Source: JAJTGZ01 sp964403525
GTDB taxonomy: Bacteria > Planctomycetota > Phycisphaerae > Phycisphaerales > UBA1924
DNA: 64,000 nucleotides
Direction: 5' to 3'
NCBI GenBank assembly: GCA_964403525.1
Contig: CAYOGE010000003.1
Location: forward strand, 62,001 to 126,000
Program-made: the position numbers and the translations under genes
The notes under the pieces: model-generated
The model's input: the letters and a program-made list of their open reading frames with translations, nothing else
What the model was told of the DNA's origin: nothing
The model's database searches: none
Shown: piece after piece, positions 8,643 through 15,527 of the stretch
How the letters are laid out: each line of letters opens with the position of its first letter
Numbering within the stretch: the stretch's first letter is position 1

Positions 8643-9098
8643 TTACACCGCGACGTTCTGCGACACCCCGGCCAGAACCAGCGTCCCCGACGCCGCGATC
8701 GAATCGTTCACCGTTGCGCGGACATCAAAGAGAACCAGACCCAACATCTCCTTTGTGAGCGACGACTCCAGCCGCACCAACGCCGGCGGTGACACACCCA
8801 TCTGGAACTTCACGCTCACCTGCGCAAGCCGCGCGGCCCGCAACCCGCCGGCCCCATCGCCGAAGGCCACCAATCCAGAGAGCTGAGCAAGCGACTCCGC
8901 AAGCAGCACTCCGGGAACAACCGGGTCGCCCGGGAAATGCCCCGCGAAAAAGTCCTCGTCGCCGCCGATGCGCCAGGTTCCCGAAGCGCGGACCCCAGGC
9001 TGGAGCACTTCAACGCTTGTAACAAAGCGGAAGGGCTTGCGGTGCGGCAGATTGTCCAGCACGTTTATCGTCATCGATCGCTGTCCGCTGCTGCTCAA
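8643..9098 (-). CDS. FabZ/ApeI-like 3-hydroxyacyl-ACP dehydratase
   Basis: A 151-residue single hot-dog-fold protein. The catalytic pair is clear: His54 in FAGHFPGDPVVPGVLL and Glu68 in LAESLAQLSG, the hallmark of FabZ/FabA dehydratases. These enzymes remove water from 3-hydroxyacyl-ACP to give the trans-2-enoyl product, the step that makes each double bond of a polyene if no enoyl reductase follows. It starts with ATGA overlapping the ACP stop, so ACP and dehydratase are translationally coupled. A second ATG at residue 9 (MTINVLDNLP) would give a start closer to typical FabZ. The fatty-acid FabZ cannot be excluded from sequence alone, but operon context favours a dedicated polyene dehydratase. 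Confidence 0.85.
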   Translation of the reverse strand: MSSSGQRSMTINVLDNLPHRKPFRFVTSVEVLQPGVRASGTWRIGGDEDFFAGHFPGDPVVPGVLLAESLAQLSGLVAFGDGAGGLRAARLAQVSVKFQMGVSPPALVRLESSLTKEMLGLVLFDVRATVNDSIAASGTLVLAGVSQNVAV

Positions 9099-9358
9099 AC
9101 GTTCGGCGAGAGACCCTCGATAAACGCACCGAGCGTCTCGACGCTTGCAAACGCCGCCTTCCCCATCGCCGTTCCTTCCTTGATGCTCACCTTGAATTCC
9201 TTTTCAAGCTCGGTCACGATCAACAGGATGTCGAGTGAGTCCAGGTCGAACTCGCCGCCCACGAGCGGCATCTTGTCATCGATCACCGCCTGCTCGTCTA
9301 CTTTCAAGCAGGCTCGAATCACCTTCTTCACGCGGCTGAGAGTCTCGGCGCTTGGCAT
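9095..9358 (-). CDS. acyl carrier protein
   Basis: An 87-residue acyl carrier protein, the first gene of the seven-gene minus-strand operon. The phosphopantetheine attachment site is Ser41 in EFDLDSLDILLIV, and the helical pattern around it is that of type II carrier proteins. The sequence differs from housekeeping AcpP in lacking the usual acidic helix II composition, so it is probably a dedicated carrier for the starter unit or growing chain made by the neighbouring ligase and dehydratase. Upstream lies a 240-base divergent region before the UbiE-type methyltransferase, which must contain the operon promoter. Its stop overlaps the dehydratase start. Confidence 0.9.
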   Translation of the reverse strand: MPSAETLSRVKKVIRACLKVDEQAVIDDKMPLVGGEFDLDSLDILLIVTELEKEFKVSIKEGTAMGKAAFASVETLGAFIEGLSPNV

Positions 9359-9553
9359 TCAGGCTCCTCTTGATGTGCATTCTACGGCCAGCATGCGGCG
9401 GATTCATCGTGGCAGGCCCGCGGCATCGCCCGCCTTCGGGCACGCTGGCCAATCGACCGCGATTCGCGGAGGTACTCGCGGACCCTGCGGTTCATCCTGC
9501 TGTCGGCACCGATGGCTGAAGCAGAACCTCCGCTCTCGCGCCGACGCAAGCTG

Positions 9554-9559
9554 TATACT
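9554..9559 (+). promoter_or_regulatory. candidate -10 box for the UbiE-type methyltransferase
   Basis: TATACT lies 39 bases before the ATG at 9599, within the divergent region between the ACP operon and the methyltransferase. No convincing -35 box is seen. If this is the -10 element, the upstream ATG at 9512 cannot be the translation start. Confidence 0.35.
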
Positions 9560-9598
9560 CCATCGTTTCCTGAATCGAGAACCGACTGGAGCGTGCCC

Positions 9599-10378
9599 AT
9601 GGTCGAACCTCCTGCGACGTCCGGCACCGTTCGTCAACCCGTCGGCACACAGGCACCTCACCCGCCGATCGCGGGCGCCTACGCGTCGCTCGATGAGAAG
9701 AAACGCTTTGTTGATGCGATCTTTGATGACACCGCGCAGGACTACGACCGCGTCGAGCGTTGGCTCTCGCTCGGAACCGGCGCCTGGTACCGTGGCAAAG
9801 CGCTCGCACGCGCGGGCCTCAAGCCCGGCATGAGCGTGGCAGATGTCGCCGTTGGAACCGGGCTTGTCGCGGGCGCAGCACTTCAAATCATCGGACCGGC
9901 TGGACGCATCGTCGGCATTGATCCCAGCGCCAACATGATGAAGCACGCCCGTGAACGGCTCGGCATCCAAACGATGAGCGGTACGGCCGAGGCCCTCCCG
10001 CTCGAGAGCGCAAGCGTCGACTTCCTCTCGATGGGGTACGCGTTGCGGCACGTGGGAAACCTCAACGACGCCCTGGGCGAGTTCCACCGCGTGCTTGCGC
10101 CGGGCGGACGTGTCTGCATTCTCGAGATTACGCGCCCCCGTTCAGCACTCGGCCGCGGTCTCCTCCGTGTCTACCTCGGCACGCTCTGCCGAGCCGTGGG
10201 CCTCTTCCGCCGCCTCGCTCCACGCACGCCGGAGCTCTGGTCGTATTACTGGGAGACCATTGATAAGTGCACGCCTCCAGACAAGGTCATCGAGGCGCTC
10301 AAGGCGGCAGGCTTCTGCGATGTGCGGCGGCACGTCGTCGGCGCCGTCTTCTCAGAGTACACCGGCTCACGTGCCTGA
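9599..10378 (+). CDS. UbiE/COQ5-family SAM-dependent methyltransferase
   Basis: A 259-residue class I methyltransferase with the UbiE/MenG arrangement. SAM motif I is VADVAVGTGLV (about 80-90), motif II GRIVGIDPSANM, and then the family block SMGYALRHVGNLNDALGEFHRVLAPGGRV with LEITRP. UbiE/MenG methylates the ring of demethylmenaquinone or ubiquinone precursors. The ATG at 9599 is preferred over one at 9512 because a candidate -10 box lies between them and the added residues look non-conserved. It is divergent from the ACP operon. It may be the housekeeping menaquinone enzyme that happens to sit here, or a tailoring methyltransferase of the aromatic head group, since methylated aryl head groups occur in aryl polyenes. 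The sequence does not decide. Confidence 0.82.
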   Translation: MVEPPATSGTVRQPVGTQAPHPPIAGAYASLDEKKRFVDAIFDDTAQDYDRVERWLSLGTGAWYRGKALARAGLKPGMSVADVAVGTGLVAGAALQIIGPAGRIVGIDPSANMMKHARERLGIQTMSGTAEALPLESASVDFLSMGYALRHVGNLNDALGEFHRVLAPGGRVCILEITRPRSALGRGLLRVYLGTLCRAVGLFRRLAPRTPELWSYYWETIDKCTPPDKVIEALKAAGFCDVRRHVVGAVFSEYTGSRA

Positions 10379-10525
10379 CCCACTGCGAATACGCCGGCCA
10401 GCAACCGCCGCGACCGCTCGCAACCACGGCATGGCCAGGGCCCAGAGCGCCACCCTGAGCGCTGAACCATCGATAGGACGCCCCATACGCCCCATTCGCG
10501 GCGAACGCGATGCGAAACGAGGCAA

Positions 10526-10599
10526 TGGGCGATACTGGATTCGAACCAGTGACCTCTTCCATGTCAAGGAAGCGCGCTAGCCAACTGCGCTAATCGCCC
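10526..10599 (-). tRNA. tRNA-Val (anticodon GAC)
   Basis: The full cloverleaf can be read on the minus strand. The acceptor is GGGCGAT paired with ATCGCCC, the D stem GCGC/GCGC, the anticodon stem CTTCC/GGAAG with loop TTGACAT (anticodon GAC), and the T arm ACTGG-TTCGAAT-CCAGT. The discriminator is A at 10526. No CCA is encoded. It lies alone between the methyltransferase and the PrpB-like lyase; the rest of the 300-base gap shows nothing else. Confidence 0.95.
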
Positions 10600-10678
10600 G
10601 GATGTCGCCATCGGCCTTTGGGGCTGCTGGCGGGGGCGAGTATACGCCTGCCCAGCCGCCTGACTCAAGGGAACGCCC

Positions 10679-11596
10679 TCAACGGACCGGCAACTCCCAG
10701 GGGGTGCCGGGCGTGTACTTGATGAGGTCATAAAGCTGCTGACGGGTCTGCATTCTCCCCAGGAACGGCTGGACGCTCCCCTCTGCTTTTAGCTGCGTGA
10801 GCGCTTCGGCTACCGCCCCCATCGCCACGCGCAGCAGGCTGACGGGGTAAATCACGCAGGCATACCCCATCTGGCCAAAGCTGACGAGTGGGATGATCGG
10901 CGTCTTCCCAAACTCGGTCATGTTGGCGAGCAAATAAACGCCCTTCCGCCCGCCGCGGCCACCGGATACCCCGAGAGCGCCCGCGAAGCGAGCGAACTCA
11001 TCCTCAGTCGACAGCCCCTCAGGGAAGATCATGTCAGCGCCCGCCGCGACGTACGCCTTGGCGCGCGAGACTGCCGCGTCAAACCCCTCTACGCCGCGTG
11101 CATCGGTGCGGGCGCAGATGACCGGACGAGCCAGCTGATCGGGGCCCCCCACCTCCTTCGCGGCCTTTGCCGCCCACTGCACCTTTTCAACCATGTGATC
11201 CGCCGGCACCAGCGATTTGCCGTCCAGGTGCCCGCAGCGCTTGGGGAACTGCTGATCCTCCAGGTGGAGTCCCGCGGCACCGGCGCGGGCGTATTCGACC
11301 ACCGCCCGACGGACCATTTCTGCTTCGCCAAACCCGGTGTCGGCGTCCGCGATCAGCGGCAGGCCGCTGGAGTCGTAAACCTCGCGGATGACGCGGCAGA
11401 AGTGCTCGAGGGTGAGCAGCCCGACGTCAGGGACGCCGGCACAGACGCTTGTGGCCGCTCCAGAGACGTAGGTCGCCTGGAAGCCGGCCTGGGCAACGGC
11501 TCGAGCGCAGAGCCCGTTGAAGGAGCCGGGCATGGCAAGGCCGCCAACATCGAGCAGTGCACGGAGCCGGGCCGGAGCGGAGACGGGAGTGGGCAT
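10679..11596 (-). CDS. isocitrate lyase/PEP mutase-family enzyme, PrpB-like methylisocitrate lyase
   Basis: A 305-residue (beta/alpha)8-barrel enzyme of the ICL/PEPM superfamily. The metal-binding acidic cluster is DADTGFG (84-90), and the catalytic loop KRCGH (119-123) with its Cys is the signature of lyases in the family, methylisocitrate lyase PrpB or isocitrate lyase. PrpB cleaves 2-methylisocitrate to pyruvate and succinate in propionate catabolism. The ATG at 11596 (MPTPVSAPARLRALL) matches the family N-terminus; a reading frame extending to 11704 has none of its features. No prpC or prpD is adjacent, so a neighbouring activity of the family, such as oxaloacetate or dimethylmalate lyase, remains possible. 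Confidence 0.8.
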   Translation of the reverse strand: MPTPVSAPARLRALLDVGGLAMPGSFNGLCARAVAQAGFQATYVSGAATSVCAGVPDVGLLTLEHFCRVIREVYDSSGLPLIADADTGFGEAEMVRRAVVEYARAGAAGLHLEDQQFPKRCGHLDGKSLVPADHMVEKVQWAAKAAKEVGGPDQLARPVICARTDARGVEGFDAAVSRAKAYVAAGADMIFPEGLSTEDEFARFAGALGVSGGRGGRKGVYLLANMTEFGKTPIIPLVSFGQMGYACVIYPVSLLRVAMGAVAEALTQLKAEGSVQPFLGRMQTRQQLYDLIKYTPGTPWELPVR

Positions 11597-11753
11597 AGAT
11601 GAGGATAGAGGCGGCACAAGCGGTGAGCCAACCGGAGACCTTCCGCACCGGAACGCGCCATAACCCACACGAACGAAGCGGTCCGGGCGGCTTGCCCGGG
11701 CCACAAACGAGTCTCAATTGTTCATCGGGGCCAAATACCAGAGTGCCGTCGGC

Positions 11754-13433
11754 TCAGGGAACCGCCACGGTGATCACGCTGCTGGTGAGCCCGCCGAGGT
11801 TGCCGTAGTTGTCGCTCAAGCGCGCAAAGATGCGGTTGACGCCGAGCGAAAGGTCAGCGCTGCTCACGGTAAAGCCCCAGCTCGACGACCCTGTGTTGTA
11901 CGTGGCAAAGCCGATCAGGCGGTCATTGAGCGGGTTGAGGATGCCGTCACCGTCGGAGTCGTAGAAGATGCTGATGCGACGGAGTCCGGCCGTGTCCGGC
12001 AGGCCGTTGTCGAAGCCGAGGTTGACGTTGGTGCCGGGCGCAACGGTCGTTGAACCGGGATTCACGCCCGAGGTTGGCACCGCGGAGCCAAGGGTGATCG
12101 TTCGCATCGTCACGGCGGTCGCGCCGTCGGTGTCCACCACGCGAGCGAAAATGTTGTTGGCACCGTTGGTCATGCCTGCGGTCGAGACGCGGGCGTTCCA
12201 GCCGCCGTCGGACGAGGTGTCGGACCCCAGCAGAGTGTCGATGTTCTCGTCAAACTCGCCGTTGCCGTCGGCATCGAACCAGAACTGCACACTGGCGACG
12301 CCGCCGAATCCGGCCGCGTCGTTGTCGTGGACGCCGAAGGCGCTCAGCAGCATGCTGCCGCCGACGGCGATGTTGCTCTGACCCTGGAAGCCGCCGATAG
12401 ACGGCGCAAAGTTGGCGATCTCGTATGTGAACTCATCGTCGCTGAACGTGGTGCCGTCGGCGCTGGTCGCCCGCAGGCGGATCGTGGCCGTTCCGCGTGT
12501 GCCGGTCGTGTTGGGCGTGACCAGCAGGTTCCCCGCGCTGTCGATCGAGACGCTCACGAGCGTGGGATTGTCCGTCACGCTTGCCGACCATGTCGCTGTC
12601 TCGACGCCCGTCAAGTCACCAAGAAGCGTTGCGCTGACGACAGTGAGATAGTCGGCGGGCGACACCGGGAGCGTCAGAGGAGCGGGCCGCTGGAGTGGCA
12701 TGCTGCCGAGCGCGCTGTTGAACACACCAGATGCGTCGTAATAGGTGTAGTTATTGATCGCGTTGACGACTGACCTGGTGAACCCGAGAATACTGCCAAA
12801 CGTCGAGTAGCCGGGCGGGTTCACCCCGGCGTCAAAGACGCCCGTGTTGTTGGTGACGTTGATGTAAAACTGGCTGGTGCCGCTGTCTGGGTTGTTCGAC
12901 CGCGCCAGACCGATGGAATACGCAACATTCCCTGTCGGATGCTCAAGGGCGATCGGGTCATGCACCTGGCCAGGGTCCGTGCCGGTCGGGATGAACGAAG
13001 GCTGGTTGGTAGCATCGACCGTTCCGTTGTAATCGGTCGTTGGCGGGCGGAAGCCGCCGCCCTGGATCAGCCCGTAGTTGATGGAAAAGGTTGGACGCTG
13101 GGAGCGGTGGAAAATGGTGTTGTCGTAGAAGTGCTCACTGACATAGGTCAGAAAGTTCGCGACGGTATTCGGTGCCCAATCGCCGCGGAGCGAGATGTCG
13201 ATGTTCCCGACGTTGGTCACCAGGCGGACCACCTGCGTCACGCTGGTATCGGTGTAACGCCCCAGCAGGCTGATGCTCAGCACGGCCCCCGCGGAGTTCT
13301 GGACCACATCGCCGAGGGCGCTGTTGACCGTCACATCAAAGACTTCACGCGTCTCAAGCTGCTCGAAGACAAAGCCGTCGGACGCGGAGCGGGCCTTGGA
13401 GGTACGGACGAGCGGGCGGTGGGCTCTGTGCAT
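11754..13433 (-). CDS. secreted cyclophilin-type peptidyl-prolyl isomerase with LEPR-XLL-like motif (copy 1)
   Basis: A 559-residue protein. Residues about 20-32 (DGFVFEQLETREVF) resemble the LEPR-XLL N-terminal sorting motif of planctomycetes. It is followed by a cyclophilin domain with TNVGNIDISLRG, APNTVANFL, YDNTIFHR, GLIQGGGF, TGNVAYSIGLAR and SQFYINVTNN blocks (about 60-230), which would catalyse prolyl cis/trans isomerisation outside the cytoplasm. After residue 260 come beta-rich Ig-like modules, two with Asp-rich D-x-D-G loops (DADGNGEFDE, DSDGDGILNP) that probably bind calcium. It is a tandem paralogue of the gene downstream at 13581-15236 on the same strand. Its 3' end abuts a 157-base gap with no gene. 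Confidence 0.85.
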   Translation of the reverse strand: MHRAHRPLVRTSKARSASDGFVFEQLETREVFDVTVNSALGDVVQNSAGAVLSISLLGRYTDTSVTQVVRLVTNVGNIDISLRGDWAPNTVANFLTYVSEHFYDNTIFHRSQRPTFSINYGLIQGGGFRPPTTDYNGTVDATNQPSFIPTGTDPGQVHDPIALEHPTGNVAYSIGLARSNNPDSGTSQFYINVTNNTGVFDAGVNPPGYSTFGSILGFTRSVVNAINNYTYYDASGVFNSALGSMPLQRPAPLTLPVSPADYLTVVSATLLGDLTGVETATWSASVTDNPTLVSVSIDSAGNLLVTPNTTGTRGTATIRLRATSADGTTFSDDEFTYEIANFAPSIGGFQGQSNIAVGGSMLLSAFGVHDNDAAGFGGVASVQFWFDADGNGEFDENIDTLLGSDTSSDGGWNARVSTAGMTNGANNIFARVVDTDGATAVTMRTITLGSAVPTSGVNPGSTTVAPGTNVNLGFDNGLPDTAGLRRISIFYDSDGDGILNPLNDRLIGFATYNTGSSSWGFTVSSADLSLGVNRIFARLSDNYGNLGGLTSSVITVAVP

Positions 13434-13580
13434 GTGGCTTCCTCGTCGAGCCCTCCCGGTATCGGGGGCTGTTCGCCTTTAGTATGCGCTGCCGCGGCCG
13501 AAATGTCGCCTGAAAAAACCCTTCCGGAAAGAAAATTTCTACACCTTGCCCGAGGGATCACGCCGGACCGGTTCGGTCCA

Positions 13581-15236
13581 TCAGACGTCAACCGTGATGA
13601 GGCTCGAGGTCAGCCCGCCGAGATTGCCGTAAACGTCCGTGGTGCGAGCGAAGATGCGGTTGAGCCCCGCCGAGAGGTCTTCGCTCGAAACGGTGTAGAC
13701 CCACGAACTGCTACCACTGTTGTAGACCGCGTGCCCGATCAGGCGATCGGTCAGTGGGTTGAGCAGGCCGTTGCCATCGGTGTCGAGGAAGATGCTCACG
13801 CGCCGGATGCCCGAGGCGTTCGGCAGCCCGCCGATGTCAAGGCCGACGTTCGAGCCCGGGGTGACGGTTGTCGAGCCCGGCGTGATCGACCCTGTGGGGA
13901 CCGCGGCCCGCAGCGTGACCACCAGCGAGGTGGTGGCGGTTGCGTTCTCGGTGTCGGTCGCTCGCGCGAAGATCCGGTTCGCACCGGCGACCATGCCAGA
14001 CGTATCAATGCGGAACGTCCACCCGCCGGCCGCGGAGGTGTCTGCGCCGAGCAGGGCATCGGCGTCGTCCAGCTCGCCGTCGCCGTTTGAGTCGTAGTAG
14101 AACGCGACAGAGCCCACGCCGCCGCCGGTCGCGTCAAGGTCGCGCACGCCGAACGCGCTCAGCAACATTGAGTGACCGACGGGGATGTTTGACTGGGCCT
14201 GGATGCCGCCGATCACGGGGGGCGGGTTGGTGATCGTAATATCGAAGGCGTCTTCCACGAACGTGCCGTCGAAAGCGGTGATGCGCACGGTGATCGTCGC
14301 GGTGCCCAGCGCCGTGCCGACCGGTGTCAGGATGAGGTTGCCGCCGTTGATTGAGGCGTTGACAAGGTTCGGATTGCCGCTCACAACGCTGACCTGACCG
14401 AATATGCCGCTGAGCACCGAGGCGTTCGAGATCGTGAGGTAGTCGGTCGGGAAGATCGGCAGCGGGACAAAGCCCTGCCCGTTCGGCGGAACGCGGAGCG
14501 GGAGCGAGCCGAACGAAGCGCCGAAATCGGTCGAAAAGTCGGTCGACTGGAAGGCGACCAGGGCATCGAGCACCTGCAGGCTCGCCGGCAGGAGCGTGCC
14601 GAAAACTGCGTAACCCGAGTCGGGGATGTTGGGCGTCGTGTCGTCGAGGCTCGGGTTGTTGGTGACGTTAAAGAAAAACTGACTGTTGGCGCTGTTGATG
14701 CTGGCCGAGCGGGCCATGGCGATCGAGCCACGGGTGTTGCCGGTTGGGTGCTCAAGCGCGATCGGGGCGTTGGTCGGGATGGGCTGGGGCGTTGCCGCGG
14801 CGTTGGGTGGGAACGTCGTGTAGTTGCCGGTTGGGCGCTGGAAACCTCCCCCCTGCAGCACGGCGATGCCGTCATTGACGATGGTGGTCTCGCGATGGAA
14901 GATCGTGTTGTTGTACGCTCCGGCGTTGACGTACGAGAGGAAGTTCGCAACGGTGTTGGGGGCCGCCCCGCCAAAGAGGGCCATGTCGAGGTTGCCCGAG
15001 TTGGTCACGAAGCGCACAACGCTTGAAACAGAGGGGTCGGTGTAGCGGTTCGCCAGGTTGACCACCGCAGCCGGGGCTCCACGGTTGAGCGTGAAGTCGT
15101 TGATGGGAACGGCGATCGTGATCGTCAGGAGCTGCCGACCCTCAAGGTCTTCAAAGACAAAGCCGTCGTCTGCGCGGCTGCTGCGACGGGGGGCAAGAAC
15201 GGACGCGCGGGCCGTGAGCGAGGTGTTCGTGAGCAT
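13581..15236 (-). CDS. secreted cyclophilin-type peptidyl-prolyl isomerase with LEPR-XLL-like motif (copy 2)
   Basis: A 551-residue paralogue of the preceding-coordinate gene with the same architecture. It has an N-terminal LEPR-XLL-like motif (GFVFEDLEGRQLLTI), a cyclophilin domain with TNSGNLDMALFG, APNTVANFLSYV, YNNTIFHR, LQGGGFQR and SQFFFNVTNN, then Ig-like modules ending with the shared pattern GLNRIFAR..YGNLGGLTSS. Asp-rich loops (DSNGDGELDD, DTDGNGLLNP) again suggest calcium sites. The reading frame stays open far upstream on this strand across aspS, but the ATG at 15236 directly precedes the sorting motif and is the sensible start. The 147 bases after its stop contain a small GGACCG/CGGTCC hairpin and a later T-run that could be a weak terminator. 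Confidence 0.85.
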   Translation of the reverse strand: MLTNTSLTARASVLAPRRSSRADDGFVFEDLEGRQLLTITIAVPINDFTLNRGAPAAVVNLANRYTDPSVSSVVRFVTNSGNLDMALFGGAAPNTVANFLSYVNAGAYNNTIFHRETTIVNDGIAVLQGGGFQRPTGNYTTFPPNAAATPQPIPTNAPIALEHPTGNTRGSIAMARSASINSANSQFFFNVTNNPSLDDTTPNIPDSGYAVFGTLLPASLQVLDALVAFQSTDFSTDFGASFGSLPLRVPPNGQGFVPLPIFPTDYLTISNASVLSGIFGQVSVVSGNPNLVNASINGGNLILTPVGTALGTATITVRITAFDGTFVEDAFDITITNPPPVIGGIQAQSNIPVGHSMLLSAFGVRDLDATGGGVGSVAFYYDSNGDGELDDADALLGADTSAAGGWTFRIDTSGMVAGANRIFARATDTENATATTSLVVTLRAAVPTGSITPGSTTVTPGSNVGLDIGGLPNASGIRRVSIFLDTDGNGLLNPLTDRLIGHAVYNSGSSSWVYTVSSEDLSAGLNRIFARTTDVYGNLGGLTSSLITVDV

Positions 15237-15527
15237 GGTCGGGTCTTTCTCGTGCCCGGGCGGGTGCCCGGGGTCGGTGTGGGCCTCGATTATGCGCCGG
15301 GCACACCGCCGAGGAAAGCGCCGGCCCAAAACAAGCGCGTGCACAGGGTCTTTGAATCGCCCGCGGGTACTCCTACGCAACCCCCGCCCTGCCGGATGCG
15401 TGCGGAGACCCCCTTGCCGCCTAAACTCGGGCCGTTTTGTGCGCCGGGCGCACCGCCGCCCGGTGTAAGGTCGGTGGATGCCCCGGTCCCGGCCCTCAGT
15501 GTTCCACCAAGGAAGGTTTTCACTCCC
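15237..15527 (+). other. divergent intergenic region cyclophilin / aspS
   Basis: This 291-base non-coding region must hold promoters for the cyclophilin copy 2 (minus) and aspS (plus). It contains an 18-base direct repeat with one mismatch (GCGCCGGGC-A/G-CACCGCCG) at 15294-15311 and 15441-15458. No clear -35/-10 pair or RNA gene was recognised. Confidence 0.4.

Noticed and set aside
9512..9598. Upstream ATG for the UbiE-type methyltransferase
   Set aside because: Added residues are unlike the family and a candidate -10 box lies within them.
10679..11596. Phosphonate-pathway PEP mutase as identity of the lyase
   Set aside because: The catalytic loop is KRCGH with Cys, which marks lyases; PEP mutases carry a different loop, and no phosphonate genes are near.
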